Both the position numbers and the translations under genes were made by a program. Shown here in pieces: positions 1 through 9,522 of a DNA stretch of 64,000 nt (the first letter of the stretch is position 1; every line of letters starts with the position of its first letter). The notes under the pieces were generated by a model. It was given only the letters and a program-made list of their open reading frames with translations, searched no databases and was not told the origin of the DNA. The DNA is from Bacillus sp. BP-3 (GTDB lineage: Bacteria > Bacillota > Bacilli > Bacillales > Bacillaceae_G), in NCBI RefSeq assembly GCF_028401955.1, contig NZ_JAQOTJ010000004.1:372001-436000 (forward strand), written 5' to 3'.

Positions 1-306
1 TAATTTCAGCGGAACACCTTCTATCCGCTCTGTTTTTATAATCGCTTTACCACTTATAGAATATACAGACTCATCTGCCATAACAGTCAGAACAAGTCCC
101 GCATGATGACGCAAATTTTCTACAATGCGAGAGCGTTGATCCACTGCAAAACGAATAACTTTTTCATCTATTGCATATACCCATGAAATCGCACTTACAT
201 TTGGAATGCCTTTCTCAAAATCAGTCGTTGCAATTGTTACAATACGCTCTTCACGCAGCGCTTTCACTAAAGCATTTGTTAATGTTAGCTCTACTATATT
301 TGCCAT
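1..306 (-). CDS. Pyridoxamine 5'-phosphate oxidase-like FMN-binding split-barrel protein (partial, 3' end cut by window)
   Basis: The frame opens with ATG at 306 (minus strand) behind a GGTGGAAAC ribosome site and runs off the left edge; 102 codons are visible. The product starts MANIVELTLTNALVKAL and continues with alternating beta strands (VTIATTDFEKGIPNVSAISW, then VIRFAVDQRSRIVENL), the usual pattern of the PNPOx-like flavin split barrel in which substrate-free small enzymes bind FMN. It lies upstream of and divergent from ylaI. The specific substrate cannot be told. The family call is by fold pattern only, and the C-terminal half is not visible. Confidence 0.6.
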   Translation of the reverse strand, partial: MANIVELTLTNALVKALREERIVTIATTDFEKGIPNVSAISWVYAIDEKVIRFAVDQRSRIVENLRHHAGLVLTVMADESVYSISGKAIIKTERIEGVPLKL

Positions 307-561
307 GTTTCCACCTCCATAAGCATCTATATTACTTTCGCTCTGCCAGGCACTTAACTGTAAAAACTTAAGAAAAGAAACCTGCCCTTATCGATCCACT
401 AACCATCAGCAAAAATTATAATTCCACGTTGATAGTAGTTTCACTTATATAATAACCTATTTTTCGAATTGCGAAAATATTTATTTTTTCTCCTATAGTT
501 CAAAAATATCTAAAGCACATGATATACTAAAGTAAGATAGAATTTGTGCCGAGGTGACAAA

Positions 562-762
562 ATGAGAGTTAAATGTATTCTTTGTGATAAAAGAGAAGAT
601 TTAAATGACGAAAATCCCGTTGCAAAACGGCTTCGCAATCGTCCTATTCATACATTTATGTGTAAACAATGTACGGATCGAATTTCAGAACGTACTTTAG
701 AAAGACACGCAACTGGTAACTTCCGATTATATCGTGATAAAACAGTTGAAGATGAATGGTAA
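562..762 (+). CDS. ylaI: YlaI-type small zinc-binding protein
   Basis: A 66-residue protein with two CxxC pairs (C5/C8 and C34/C37) that should form one zinc ribbon, followed by a basic, Arg-rich tail. ATG 562 is chosen over an upstream TTG because GAGGTG lies 5 bases before it. The gene sits next to ylaH and typA, as in the B. subtilis yla cluster, which supports the YlaI (DUF2197) name. Function is unknown; the size and basic charge suggest nucleic acid or ribosome contact, but that is inference. Confidence 0.8.
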   Translation: MRVKCILCDKREDLNDENPVAKRLRNRPIHTFMCKQCTDRISERTLERHATGNFRLYRDKTVEDEW

Positions 763-869
763 TATGCTAATAGGTATATCGTTTATTTGAACGCTGAAAG
801 CAATCAAATAAATATTACTGTATAGTAAATTCAGCCGTCTACGATATGATGTACATAATTGTAACGTAT

Positions 870-907
870 AAATAAGCTCTTATCGAATATAGGATAAGAG
901 CTTATTT
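870..907. terminator. Bidirectional terminator between ylaI and the convergent 91-aa gene
   Basis: A perfect 15-bp stem (arms 870-884 and 893-907) with an 8-base loop. It overlaps the stop codon of the minus-strand gene at 902-904 and is A-rich on the left arm and T-rich on the right, so it can serve both genes. Confidence 0.8.
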
Positions 908-1177
908 ATATTTCTCTGGATCTCGATTTATCTGTTCTAAAAAACAATCAATTAGCTCAAGCGGAAACCGAACTGCTTTCTTTTCCCCTTCTCTTTCATA
1001 TGTAACAAAATACATATCTTCCCTTTTTTCTACCGTTATATATTTTAACTGATGATCTTCATGTAGCATATTATGAAAAAGCATATATGTTTCTTGAGCA
1101 GCTTCATCATACGGACGAGCCTCCGCAACAACTTTAATTGTTAACCAATTATATAATGCATCTTGCACAGAATGCAT
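902..1177 (-). CDS. Conserved small protein of unknown function
   Basis: A 91-residue soluble protein (starts MHSVQDALYNWL) with a strong AAAGGAGG site before ATG 1177. It is acidic and mixed alpha/beta, with no signal peptide, membrane segment or metal motif. It starts 14 bases downstream of the ylaH stop and so is probably co-transcribed with ylaH. I do not recognise the family. Clean codon use, a good ribosome site and the terminator at its end make it a real gene. Confidence 0.75.
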   Translation of the reverse strand: MHSVQDALYNWLTIKVVAEARPYDEAAQETYMLFHNMLHEDHQLKYITVEKREDMYFVTYEREGEKKAVRFPLELIDCFLEQINRDPEKYK

Positions 1178-1191
1178 CTTCCATTCCTCCT

Positions 1192-1494
1192 TTAGCTCGC
1201 TTTTGAATGTTTCGCTTGTCGTAAACGTAATTTATATATACCAAGTATAATAATCGCTACAACAAGCCCTTCTCCTACAGGCAGAAAAACAGCAAAAAAG
1301 GTTAAAATAGTACAACCTAGTATTAGTACAGTATAAATTATTGCATTCTTTAACAAAGATAACTTTCTAGCAAACCCTAAATTATAAACAATAATGCTGA
1401 ATATAATAATTGTACCGTAAAGAAGCCACATTCCCACCTCTGGATCGACATCTACATTGTACAACTTCGCAAAAAATGACATTTTTTCAAGCAC
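1192..1494 (-). CDS. ylaH: YlaH-like integral membrane protein
   Basis: A 100-residue protein with three hydrophobic segments (about residues 22-38, 48-70 and 73-88) and a basic C-terminal tail. Length, hydrophobic pattern and position beside typA and ylaI match the YlaH family of bacilli. Its biochemical role is not known. It is followed closely by the 91-aa gene in the same direction. Confidence 0.75.
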   Translation of the reverse strand: MLEKMSFFAKLYNVDVDPEVGMWLLYGTIIIFSIIVYNLGFARKLSLLKNAIIYTVLILGCTILTFFAVFLPVGEGLVVAIIILGIYKLRLRQAKHSKAS

Positions 1495-1635
1495 TACATT
1501 TCTCCCCCTTACTCACGCAAATAAATAACAACTCCTTCTATTTCATTTCCAATTTACTTACTATAAGAGTACCCTGCAAAAAAAATACTGTCCACAAAAA
1601 AGAACAAATTTTCAAAAAATAATTACGATAAAAAA

Positions 1636-1658
1636 GCTGCCTTTTATTAAAAGGCAGC
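1636..1658 (-). terminator. typA terminator
   Basis: A 10-bp perfect stem (GCTGCCTTTT paired with AAAAGGCAGC) with a 3-base loop, 11 bases past the typA stop. On the minus strand it is followed by a T run. Confidence 0.85.
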
Positions 1659-1668
1659 CCTACATTAC

Positions 1669-3513
1669 TTAAGCTTCTACAGATTTCTTTTTCTTAGCAG
1701 CTCTTTCGCGCTCACTCTTATCAAGAATCTTTTTACGAAGACGAATTGATTCTGGAGTTACTTCACAGAACTCATCATCGTTTAAGTACTCTAATGACTC
1801 TTCTAAAGTCATTAAGCGTGGTTTTTTCATTGTTGAAGTTTGATCTTTCGTCGCAGAACGAATGTTAGTTTGTTGTTTCATTTTTACAACGTTAACTGTT
1901 AAATCATTCTCACGTGTGTGTTCTCCAACAATCATACCAGCATATACTTCTGTACCTGGTTCAACAAAGATTACACCGCGATCTTCAACTTGCATAATAC
2001 CATATTGTGATGCTTTTCCTGCTTCAAGTGAAACAAGAACACCTTGGCGACGTCCACCAACTTGTCCAGCATGTACTGGTTGGTAGCAATCGAATGTATG
2101 GTTTAAAATACCATAACCACGAGTTAATGTTAGGAATTCTGTCGTGTAACCAATTAACCCACGTGCTGGAACCATGAAAATAAGGCGAACTTGGCCGTTC
2201 CCGTTATTTACCATGTCTAACATTTCACCTTTACGTGCACCCATTGATTCCATAATAGAACCAGTGTATTCTTCAGGCACATCGATTTGTACGCGCTCTA
2301 CAGGCTCACATCTTACGCCATCAACTTCTTTAATAATTACTTCTGGTTTTGACACTTGTAATTCGTATCCTTCACGGCGCATGTTTTCGATTAAGATTGA
2401 TAAATGTAATTCTCCGCGTCCAGATACAATCCATGCATCAGGAGATTCTGTATTATCTACACGTAAGCTCACATCTGTTTCTAACTGTGAACGAAGACGT
2501 TCTTCAATTTTACGAGATGTAATATACTTACCTTCACGCCCTGCAAATGGGCTGTTATTTACAAGGAATGTCATTTGTAGTGTCGGCTCATCAATACGTA
2601 ATAACGGCAATGCCTCTTGATGTTCAACTGGACATACCGTTTCACCAACGTTAATATCTTCCATACCTGAAACAGCTACTAGGTCTCCAGCTTTTGCTTC
2701 TTCAATTTCTTGACGTTTTAATCCCATGTAACCAAATAATTTTGTTACACGGAATTGTTTTACACTTCCATCAACCTTCATTAATGCAACTTGTTGTCCT
2801 ACTTTCATTGTACCGCGGAATATACGACCAACTCCGATACGACCTACATAATCATTATAATCAAGAAGTGCTACTTGGAATTGAAGTGGCTCTTCACTGT
2901 TATCGATTGGTGCTGGAATATGATCAATAATTGTATCAAATAATGATTTCATATTCTCTTCTTGGTTTGCTGGATTTGAATCTAAGCTCGCTGTTCCGTT
3001 CATTGCTGAAGCAAATACAACAGGGAACTCTAATTGATTTTCGTTTGCACCAAGTTCAATAAATAAGTCGATTACTTCATCAACTACTTCGTCTGGACGA
3101 GCAAAGTCACGGTCAATTTTGTTTACAACAACGATTGGAGTTAAATTTTGCTCAAGTGCTTTCTTTAACACAAATCGTGTTTGTGGCATACAACCTTCAT
3201 ATGCATCAACAACAAGTAAAACACCATCAACCATTTTCATGATACGTTCTACTTCACCACCGAAGTCAGCATGTCCAGGTGTATCTAAAATGTTAATTCT
3301 TTTATCTTCATAATGAATCGCTGTATTTTTCGCTAAAATAGTAATACCGCGTTCTCTTTCTAAATCATTTGAATCCATTGCACGTTCTTCCACGTGCTCA
3401 TTTGCACGGAACGTCCCCGCTTGACGTAATAACTGGTCAACAAGTGTTGTTTTACCATGGTCAACGTGGGCGATAATTGCTATATTTCGTAAATCTTCTC
3501 GTTTTTTCAACAT
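1669..3513 (-). CDS. typA: Ribosome-associated GTPase TypA/BipA
   Basis: A translational GTPase of the EF-G-like TypA/BipA family that binds the 70S ribosome and is known for roles in ribosome assembly and growth at low temperature. The 614-residue length is normal. The G domain shows AHVDHGKTT (about residues 15-23), DTPGH, NKID and the SAMNG loop, followed by an EF-Tu-like beta barrel and the TypA-specific C-terminal domain. ATG 3513 is preferred over a TTG two codons upstream because AGGAG is spaced 6 bases from it. The gene lies in the conserved yla neighbourhood, divergent from ylaF. Confidence 0.97.
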   Translation of the reverse strand: MLKKREDLRNIAIIAHVDHGKTTLVDQLLRQAGTFRANEHVEERAMDSNDLERERGITILAKNTAIHYEDKRINILDTPGHADFGGEVERIMKMVDGVLLVVDAYEGCMPQTRFVLKKALEQNLTPIVVVNKIDRDFARPDEVVDEVIDLFIELGANENQLEFPVVFASAMNGTASLDSNPANQEENMKSLFDTIIDHIPAPIDNSEEPLQFQVALLDYNDYVGRIGVGRIFRGTMKVGQQVALMKVDGSVKQFRVTKLFGYMGLKRQEIEEAKAGDLVAVSGMEDINVGETVCPVEHQEALPLLRIDEPTLQMTFLVNNSPFAGREGKYITSRKIEERLRSQLETDVSLRVDNTESPDAWIVSGRGELHLSILIENMRREGYELQVSKPEVIIKEVDGVRCEPVERVQIDVPEEYTGSIMESMGARKGEMLDMVNNGNGQVRLIFMVPARGLIGYTTEFLTLTRGYGILNHTFDCYQPVHAGQVGGRRQGVLVSLEAGKASQYGIMQVEDRGVIFVEPGTEVYAGMIVGEHTRENDLTVNVVKMKQQTNIRSATKDQTSTMKKPRLMTLEESLEYLNDDEFCEVTPESIRLRKKILDKSERERAAKKKKSVEA

Positions 3514-3654
3514 GTCCAACTCCTAGTGTCTTTTTAATCCTTCTCTATTATAAGAGCGATGGGGATGCAATAGCAATCAAAATAAAATCAAGAATGAAAA
3601 TATAGTTGTATTCTAACTTTTGTGAAAGTACAATGAAATTGGAGGGTGAAATAA

Positions 3655-3834
3655 ATGGAACAAATTCAATATCGTTTTTTATTAACAGCGATCATTGGCG
3701 TTATTTTTATGATTGGCATTGGAATTATGATTGCTGAGAATAGCCCAGTCGGTGTTATTATTTGTATTGTCGGTACGGTTTTTACAATCGGATACGGATT
3801 TATAACAAAAAGAAAAATGCGTAAGCTACAATAA
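3655..3834 (+). CDS. ylaF: YlaF-type small membrane protein
   Basis: A 59-residue protein (starts MEQIQYRFLL) with two hydrophobic segments of about 20 residues joined by AENSPVG, and a basic tail (KRKMRKLQ). A GGAGGG ribosome site lies before ATG 3655. The position divergent from typA matches B. subtilis ylaF (DUF5325). The function is unknown. Confidence 0.8.
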   Translation: MEQIQYRFLLTAIIGVIFMIGIGIMIAENSPVGVIICIVGTVFTIGYGFITKRKMRKLQ

Positions 3835-3837
3835 CAG

Positions 3838-3880
3838 CAAAAAGTAAGAAGCGATTTTCTATGCCTCTTACTTTTTTGTT
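3838..3880. terminator. Terminator between convergent ylaF and inositol monophosphatase gene
   Basis: An imperfect stem (AAAAGTAAGA paired with a TCTTACTTTT arm) with T runs on the plus strand, a few bases past the ylaF stop. Confidence 0.7.
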
Positions 3881-3901
3881 TTTTCTATGGATTTTATACA
3901 C

Positions 3902-4690
3902 CTATTGTACATATTCTAACATCTCTTCATACACACCTGGTCTTGCAACGAGAACGCTGCTCTTCTCAAGAATTCGAAGCGGCTCTCCAGTAAAAGTGGT
4001 TACTTTCCCTCCAACCTCTTCTACAATAATCTTCCCACCGCCAAAATCCCATGGAGACAAACGAGGCGTCACATACGCATCTAATCGTCCTGTCGCTACA
4101 TATACCATTTCAAGTGCTGCACAGCCATACGAACGTGTTCCTCTTGCTTTTTTTACAAGTTGTGCCATTTCTCTCATATCAAGACGAGGGTTATCAGTAA
4201 GCCACATAGCATTTACAGCAATAACTCCTGAAGATACTTCACTCGGCTGTAATGATGGGATTTTTATTTCATTACAAAATGCCCCAGCACCCATTTTCGC
4301 ATGATATAACTCATCATGAACTGGGTCATATACGAGACCAATTTTCCCAATACCATTCTCATATATGCCAATTGAAATTGCAAAATTTCGCTTTTGATGA
4401 ACAAAATTCATCGTTCCATCAATTGGATCAATTAACCACAAAATCCCATCCGTTGAAGCCAACTCATCGCCATATCCTTCTTCTCCGAGAATATAGTGTT
4501 TAGGAAATGTCTCTTTAATTTTCTCAATAAAAAATTGTTCAACTTCTCGATCCATATTTGTGACTAAATCAGAGGCATTTGACTTCGTTTCGATAATAAG
4601 AGACTGCTTCATTGATGAAACAAGGTGCTGCCCCGCTTCTTTTATCCATTGTTTTGCGTATGCATCAATTTCTTCCCATACCTCTTGCAT
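3902..4690 (-). CDS. Inositol monophosphatase family protein (YktC/SuhB-like)
   Basis: A 262-residue Mg-dependent phosphatase of the IMPase/SuhB fold. The metal-binding motif 1 reads WLIDPIDGTMNFVH (about residues 83-96) and the C-terminal motif 2 reads SPWDFGGGKIIVEEVGG. GGEEGYG-type Glu (here LGEEGYG) supplies a third metal ligand. In bacilli the yktC homologue sits in this place beside ykzI and yktB. Substrates may be inositol-1-phosphate or related sugar phosphates. The ATG at 4690 has a GGAGT site. Confidence 0.9.
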   Translation of the reverse strand: MQEVWEEIDAYAKQWIKEAGQHLVSSMKQSLIIETKSNASDLVTNMDREVEQFFIEKIKETFPKHYILGEEGYGDELASTDGILWLIDPIDGTMNFVHQKRNFAISIGIYENGIGKIGLVYDPVHDELYHAKMGAGAFCNEIKIPSLQPSEVSSGVIAVNAMWLTDNPRLDMREMAQLVKKARGTRSYGCAALEMVYVATGRLDAYVTPRLSPWDFGGGKIIVEEVGGKVTTFTGEPLRILEKSSVLVARPGVYEEMLEYVQ

Positions 4691-4726
4691 ATTTAAACAC
4701 TCCGATCTGTACAGTTCACAGAAAAA

Positions 4727-4750
4727 ACGAACCCTTTATAAGGTTCGCAC
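4727..4750 (-). terminator. Weak terminator after the ykzI-like gene
   Basis: CGAACCCTT and AAGGTTCG arms form a stem with one bulge, followed on the minus strand by a run of T. It separates the 62-aa gene from the phosphatase gene. Confidence 0.55.
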
Positions 4751-4778
4751 CAACTATTTTTTTATACATACACTATTA

Positions 4779-4967
4779 TTACGCCTCTAACCGGATCATT
4801 TCAAGTCTTAACACTTCTAATTTTTTCATACACTCTTCTTTTTTCATGTCATCATTTTCCATCATTGCATCATATAACGTTGCTAATTCATAATCTAATT
4901 CTAAACGTAACACCGGAATTCTCTTCTCCGCATCTGTTCTTTTTAATGCGTTAATTACCTGTCTCAT
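4779..4967 (-). CDS. YkzI-like small conserved protein
   Basis: A 62-residue, highly charged, helical protein (starts MRQVINALKR) with no cysteine pairs or membrane segment. GGGAGGAGG lies 12 bases before ATG 4967. Location between the yktB- and yktC-like genes matches ykzI of B. subtilis. The function is unknown and the name rests mainly on synteny. Confidence 0.65.
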   Translation of the reverse strand: MRQVINALKRTDAEKRIPVLRLELDYELATLYDAMMENDDMKKEECMKKLEVLRLEMIRLEA

Positions 4968-5175
4968 ATTCGTTTGCCTCCTCCCAATATTCGTTTGCCC
5001 TCGACTTTAAATTTACTCAATTTTCTGATTTTTTGTTTTATACTATATTATGTGGGATAAATCATCTATGCAACTAATTTGCATTTTTATCTTAAAATTT
5101 TTTATAAGCGTCCTTTTTTATGAATTGTACAAGCTATGTTAGAATAAAAACAAACTAGGAGTTGGAGGAACAACC

Positions 5176-5802
5176 ATGACATCAAAAACTTTCAAAGAAA
5201 AAGACTTCACTGTGTTCTCTGTGGATGGTCTAGAAGAAAGAATGGCTGCAATTAAAACGAACATTCACCCGAAGTTAGAAGCTCTCGGCGAACAATTTTC
5301 TCATTTCTTAACAAATGAAACTGGTGAACCTTTTTTCTATCATGTCGCGAAACATGCACGTCGTAAAGTCAATCCACCAAACGATACTTGGGTTGCATTT
5401 TCAACAAATAAACGCGGATATAAAATGCTACCACATTTTCAAATTGGACTATGGGGGACACATGCTTTTATATACTTTGGATTAATTTATGAGTGCCCAC
5501 AAAAAATGGAAGCGGCTCATGCCTTTTTAAAGCATTTAAATGATTTAAAAACAAATATACCAAATGATTTCGTTTGGTCCATTGACCATACTAAGCCTGA
5601 TGTAAAATTACATAGCACTCTTCAATTAGAAGAGCTACAAAAAATGATTGAGCGGTTAAGCACTGTTAAAAAAGCAGAATTATTAGTAGGAATCCACATT
5701 TCTCCAGAAGAATTTGCAAATCTTACTGATGCACAATTCATCCAAAAAATTGAAACAACGATGCACTCACTCCTTCCTTTATATAAAATTTGTAATCGAT
5801 AA
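5176..5802 (+). CDS. yktB: UPF0637 family protein YktB
   Basis: A 208-residue soluble protein of the DUF1054/UPF0637 family, recognised from features such as the [12 protein letters not shown] and [18 protein letters not shown] segments and from its place beside yktA and the IMPase gene. A GGAGG site lies 10 bases before ATG 5176. No catalytic motif is visible and the biochemical role is not established. It is divergent from ykzI. Confidence 0.9.
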   Translation: MTSKTFKEKDFTVFSVDGLEERMAAIKTNIHPKLEALGEQFSHFLTNETGEPFFYHVAKHARRKVNPPNDTWVAFSTNKRGYKMLPHFQIGLWGTHAFIYFGLIYECPQKMEAAHAFLKHLNDLKTNIPNDFVWSIDHTKPDVKLHSTLQLEELQKMIERLSTVKKAELLVGIHISPEEFANLTDAQFIQKIETTMHSLLPLYKICNR

Positions 5803-5806
5803 AGTA

Positions 5807-5834
5807 AAACGGACAATATTTGTATTGTCCGTTT
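5807..5834. terminator. Terminator between convergent yktB and yktA
   Basis: A perfect 12-bp stem (AAACGGACAATA paired with TATTGTCCGTTT) with a 4-base loop, immediately after the yktB stop. Confidence 0.85.
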
Positions 5835-5884
5835 CTAGTTGTTATCCCATTATAACACTTCGATTTTGATTTTTCAAAAAATTT

Positions 5885-6154
5885 TTACATTTTAACAACA
5901 TCTTCTTCTTGTAAATTTTTCGCCTTTTGAATTGTACGATAAATGGAATAACCACTCACTTCTTGGAATTCTTTGTCGATTTTCTTTTCTTCTGCTTTTC
6001 CTGGCACAATTTCTTTAAAATGACGATACAAACTCATCAAATCTTCTCTTTTCAATCCTTTTTCATAAACCTGTTCAATCGCTTCATAAAATTTAATTAC
6101 TTCAATCATTTCTTCTGTTGACCAATCATAATGAATTGGATATTGATATTCCAT
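5885..6154 (-). CDS. yktA: UPF0223 family protein YktA
   Basis: An 89-residue all-alpha, acidic protein (starts [11 protein letters not shown]) that matches the UPF0223 family in length and in the [16 protein letters not shown] start and [12 protein letters not shown] end. A GAGGTG site lies 7 bases before ATG 6154. The role is unknown. It is convergent with yktB and precedes speA, as in B. subtilis. Confidence 0.9.
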   Translation of the reverse strand: MEYQYPIHYDWSTEEMIEVIKFYEAIEQVYEKGLKREDLMSLYRHFKEIVPGKAEEKKIDKEFQEVSGYSIYRTIQKAKNLQEEDVVKM

Positions 6155-6628
6155 AATAACACCTCATCTATTCCAGCACACTCTAATTTATTCTTCTTCA
6201 TTATCATACGCGAGATAGAGTGAAACTTCCACCTGTATGCTTACTCACTAATAGTTTTACCAATCCGAAATCTTATCAATAATATTTTTCTTGAATCCAG
6301 CAAAAATATCATCCGTTAATCAAAATAGCTTTCACTATTTCCGTCACTTATTTTGCTCAAGCTCCGTTCGTCGATACTCTATCCTTGAATTTTCATCAAT
6401 CCAGTGATTCATTTTTTACGAATAATCCTGCCAACATGAAGAAACGATAATTACCATTATTATTTTTCTATACATCTTCTCCTATAGGTGATATAATGCT
6501 TTTGTTTTATAGAACATAAAGGGATACTTCGAATAGTAGTGGGCATTTTTCTTCTGCTATTGATTAGTCGAACAGAATAAACATAAAACAAAACTAATAA
6601 ATATTAACCAAAAGAAGGGGTGTATAAA
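6155..6628. other. Long intergenic region upstream of speA
   Basis: No convincing gene. A decayed family-A repeat begins near 6215 (TAGAGTGAAACTTCCACC). The remainder is AT-rich; no strong operator was seen. The speA promoter should lie in the last 150 bases. Confidence 0.5.
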
Positions 6629-8104
6629 TTGTCCCAATACGAAACACCATTGTTTACTGCTTTAAAAGAGCACAGCAAGCGAAATCCAGTTCAATTTCAT
6701 ATCCCAGGTCATAAAAAAGGACAAGGGATGGATCCTGAGTTCCGCGAATTTATTGGGCATAATGCATTATCAATTGATTTAATTAATATTGCACCGCTCG
6801 ATGATTTACATCATCCAAAAGGTATGATTAAGCAAGCGCAAGATTTAGCAGCAAAAGCTTTCGACGCGGATCATACATTTTTTTCTGTCCAAGGAACCAG
6901 TGGAGCAATTATGACAATGGTGATGAGCGTTTGTGGTCCTGGAGATAAAATTCTTGTACCACGTAATGTTCATAAATCTGTTATGTCAGCGATTATTTTC
7001 TCAGGCGCAAAACCGATTTTTATTCATCCAGAAATTGATCCAACATTAGGAATTTCACACGGAATTACAATTCCTTCTGTAAAAAAAGCGCTTGAAGAGC
7101 ATCCTGATGCTAAAGGACTCCTTGTCATTAATCCAACATATTTTGGATTTGCAGCTGATTTAGAGCAAATTGTAAAGTTAGTTCATTCATACAATATACC
7201 GGTACTAGTTGATGAAGCCCACGGTGTTCATATTCACTTTCACGACGAAATGCCAATGTCAGCAATGCAGGCTGGTGCCGATATGGCTGCAACAAGTGTT
7301 CACAAACTAGGTGGTTCATTAACACAAAGCTCTATTTTGAATGTAAAAGAAGGGCTTGTAAACGTAAAGCATGTTCAATCAATTATTAGTATGCTGACAA
7401 CAACTTCAACATCTTATATTTTATTAGCTTCACTTGACGTTGCAAGGAAGCGTCTTGCAACAGAAGGACGAGAACTTATTGCAAAAACCATTCAATTAGC
7501 AGAAGATGTTCGAAAACGAGTAAATGAGATCGAACATCTTTATTGTCCTGGTAAAGAACTACTAGGAACAGATGCAACTTTTGATTATGATCCAACGAAG
7601 CTCATTATTTCTGTAAAAAGATTAGGAATTACAGGACACGATGTAGAATTATGGTTAAGAGAGCATTATAATATAGAGGTTGAGCTTTCCGATTTATATA
7701 ACATTTTGTGTCTTGTTACACTTGGAGATACAGAAGATGAAACAAATCTACTCGTGCACGCTCTGCGTGATTTATCAGCTACCTTTAAACATAGAGCAGA
7801 AAAAGGTGTACAAGTGCAAGTGGATATCCCAGAAATCCCTGTGCTTGCGCTATCTCCACGCGATGCCTTTTATTCTGAAACAGAAGTTGTTCCTTTTGCA
7901 GAAGCTGCCGGCCGCATTATTGCCGATTTCGTTATGGTCTATCCACCAGGTATTCCAATTTTCGCTCCTGGTGAAATTATTACAAAAGAAAATTTAGACT
8001 ATATTCAAAAGAATTTAGAAGCAGGACTACCAGTACAAGGTCCTGAAGATATGACATTACAAACTTTACGCGTCATTAAAGAATATAAAGCGATTAGCGA
8101 ATAA
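6629..8104 (+). CDS. speA: Orn/Lys/Arg decarboxylase family enzyme, probable arginine decarboxylase SpeA
   Basis: A PLP-dependent fold-type I decarboxylase. In B. subtilis the orthologue is the biosynthetic arginine decarboxylase that makes agmatine for spermidine. The start shows the family signature QFHIPGHKKGQGMDPEF. VDEAHG supplies the PLP-pyridine Asp (D195), and the Schiff-base lysine is K226 in SVHKLGG. Length is 491 residues. TTG 6629 is preferred over GTG 6620 because the AAGGGG site would overlap the GTG and because SpeA proteins begin MSQ-ETPL. Lysine decarboxylase activity cannot be excluded from sequence. The neighbours yktA and pdh match the B. subtilis order. Confidence 0.9.
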   Translation: MSQYETPLFTALKEHSKRNPVQFHIPGHKKGQGMDPEFREFIGHNALSIDLINIAPLDDLHHPKGMIKQAQDLAAKAFDADHTFFSVQGTSGAIMTMVMSVCGPGDKILVPRNVHKSVMSAIIFSGAKPIFIHPEIDPTLGISHGITIPSVKKALEEHPDAKGLLVINPTYFGFAADLEQIVKLVHSYNIPVLVDEAHGVHIHFHDEMPMSAMQAGADMAATSVHKLGGSLTQSSILNVKEGLVNVKHVQSIISMLTTTSTSYILLASLDVARKRLATEGRELIAKTIQLAEDVRKRVNEIEHLYCPGKELLGTDATFDYDPTKLIISVKRLGITGHDVELWLREHYNIEVELSDLYNILCLVTLGDTEDETNLLVHALRDLSATFKHRAEKGVQVQVDIPEIPVLALSPRDAFYSETEVVPFAEAAGRIIADFVMVYPPGIPIFAPGEIITKENLDYIQKNLEAGLPVQGPEDMTLQTLRVIKEYKAISE

Positions 8105-8111
8105 CTCCCTT

Positions 8112-8140
8112 CCCACTTCATATTTTGGAGTGGGTCTTTT
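8112..8140 (+). terminator. speA terminator
   Basis: CCCACT (8112-8117) pairs with AGTGGG (8129-8134), with a wobble extension, followed by TCTTTT. Confidence 0.65.
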
Positions 8141-8434
8141 CATTCACAAATATTCCTCTCCAGCCTTCATATCCTTTTTCCTATGCACCCTTTATTCGCC
8201 TATTCATACAATATAATGTGAAACTTCCATCAGGTGAGAAGCCTGCCCAACCCAGCTCTTACGGATAGTTCTCTCCTTGCAATCACTAAACGTTCGTATA
8301 CGTGTCACAGTAGTTGGTGATGATCAATTAGATATCTCAGAGTACTTTTCTTAACTCCCTCTAAATTTTAAGCTGAGAGCCTCACCGCCCTTTAATTCAA
8401 AATCAAAAGAATGTAAACATATAGGTGGGATTTT
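8141..8434. other. speA-tgl intergenic region with a decayed family-A repeat
   Basis: From about 8211 the sequence ATAATGTGAAACTTCCATCA matches the left end of family A. The next 60 bases (CTCTTACGGATAGTTCTCTCC) resemble the inner part of the 282-bp copy at 29217, so this is probably a degraded long copy. No gene was seen. Confidence 0.5.
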
Positions 8435-9265
8435 ATGATTGTAATTGGCCGTTCCATTGTACATCCATATATAAAAAATGAAAACGAACCTTTCTTTTCG
8501 GAAAAACAACAAATTTTAGAAATCATGACTGGAAACCAAGAAGTATACAATTTCCAATCACTACATGAGTTAACTTTTGATATAAATATCCGTGTTCATA
8601 TTATTACTTCTGCTTTAGAGTTATTTAATAGCGGACTACAATTTCGTACATTTAAGCAATCTTACTGTAATCCTGAGTTTTGGGAAAGAACCCATTTAGG
8701 CGGTTTTCAACTTCGCCCTAATGTGTTACCCTCTTTTGCTATTCGCGATATTTTTCTAAACGGAAAAAAATACGGAACAGAATGTGCAACCGCAATGATT
8801 ATTCTCTTCTATAAATCACTACTAGCATTTTATGATGAAGAAACCTTTAATCGTTTATTTGCAAATCTTTACTTATATACATGGGACTATGATAAAGATT
8901 TGAAACTCATTACAAAAACAGGAGGAGAAATTGTTCCTGGTGACCTTGTCTATTTTAAAAATCCACAAGTGAACCCTGCAACAATTGAATGGCAAGGAGA
9001 GAATGCAATTTATTTAGGAAATTTCTTTTTTTATGGGCATGGGGTCGGTGTAAAAACAGAAAGTCAAATTATTGATGTACTCAATCAACGACGTATTCCC
9101 TTCGCTTTTTTAACAGCATATTTAACAGATTTTCTAACACGAATAGATAGTCGGATGATGAGTCAATTTGCCTCTACAAAGAAAATCCAAACAGAAATTG
9201 ACCTCATTCCCATTCGAGATGATGCAATTATTGCAACAATTGGCCACACGACTTCAATCCACTAA
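8435..9265 (+). CDS. tgl: Protein-glutamine gamma-glutamyltransferase (spore coat transglutaminase)
   Basis: A 276-residue Tgl-family transglutaminase that forms glutamyl-lysine isopeptide cross-links between spore coat proteins in the mother cell. The catalytic Cys is C117 in [10 protein letters not shown], and later conserved segments include [16 protein letters not shown] and FFYGHGVG. Full length, no signal peptide, as expected for a protein acting on the assembling coat. AGGTGGG precedes ATG 8435. In B. subtilis tgl is made late in sporulation; I did not find a clear sigma-K promoter here. Confidence 0.95.
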   Translation: MIVIGRSIVHPYIKNENEPFFSEKQQILEIMTGNQEVYNFQSLHELTFDINIRVHIITSALELFNSGLQFRTFKQSYCNPEFWERTHLGGFQLRPNVLPSFAIRDIFLNGKKYGTECATAMIILFYKSLLAFYDEETFNRLFANLYLYTWDYDKDLKLITKTGGEIVPGDLVYFKNPQVNPATIEWQGENAIYLGNFFFYGHGVGVKTESQIIDVLNQRRIPFAFLTAYLTDFLTRIDSRMMSQFASTKKIQTEIDLIPIRDDAIIATIGHTTSIH

Positions 9266-9291
9266 AAAACGCCTGCTGATGCAGGCGTTTT
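9266..9291. terminator. Shared terminator of tgl and the SR1-like RNA
   Basis: A perfect 11-bp GC-rich stem (arms 9266-9276 and 9281-9291) with a TGAT loop, A run on one side and T run on the other. It lies directly after tgl and directly before the stop of the convergent small gene. Confidence 0.9.
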
Positions 9292-9296
9292 TTTAT

Positions 9297-9428
9297 TTAT
9301 TGGGCTTTAGTATGTTCTTTATGCTCACACTCACATTTAGAACCGCATTTTCCGTATAATACCGTTACTTTTTCATCCTCAAAATGCGCAATTGTGTTCT
9401 CACAAATTTGACATACGATAGTTCCCAT
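9297..9428 (-). CDS. SR1P-type small peptide (GapA-binding family)
   Basis: A 43-residue peptide that starts MGTIVCQICENTIAHFEDEK and continues with VTVLYGKCGSKCECEH. The MGTIVCQ-C-IAHFEDEKVT-LYGKCG pattern is that of SR1P, which in B. subtilis binds glyceraldehyde-3-phosphate dehydrogenase GapA and enhances its association with RNase J1. Four to five cysteines could bind zinc. An AGGGGG site lies about 11 bases before ATG 9428. It is encoded within the SR1-like RNA. RNase J1 (rnjA) is also in this window. Confidence 0.85.
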   Translation of the reverse strand: MGTIVCQICENTIAHFEDEKVTVLYGKCGSKCECEHKEHTKAQ

Positions 9429-9493
9429 TTTTTAATTCCCCCTAATATTGTAATTCCCAAGAATCTTTTGTAACCGCTTAACTTTCTGTCTTC

Positions 9494-9522
9494 ATTTTAA
9501 TATGTTATACTTTTTTAGTCAA
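9494..9522 (-). promoter_or_regulatory. Promoter of the SR1-like RNA
   Basis: On the minus strand TTGACT (9517-9522) and TAAAAT (9494-9499) are separated by 17 bases, a good sigma-A match. Transcription should start near 9487, about 60 bases before the SR1P start codon. Confidence 0.65.

Larger units (their letters stand above)
9262..9487 (-). ncRNA. SR1-like dual-function RNA
   Basis: Boundaries are inferred from a promoter at 9494-9522 and the terminator at 9266-9291, giving a transcript of about 220 nt, close to the 205 nt of B. subtilis SR1. It carries an SR1P-type reading frame. In B. subtilis SR1 lies between pdhD and speA, pairs with ahrC mRNA and is repressed under glycolytic conditions by CcpN and CcpA. 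Here it also lies between speA and pdhD. The base-pairing function has not been tested here. Confidence 0.7.

Noticed and set aside
1862-3313. Several plus-strand open frames of 62-148 codons within typA
   Set aside because: They are antisense shadows of typA, have no ribosome sites and unnatural Ser/Thr/Cys-rich composition.
4965-5005. Direct repeat AATATTCGTTTGCC upstream of the ykzI-like gene
   Set aside because: Only two copies 20 bases apart; could be an accidental duplication, with no further evidence of function.
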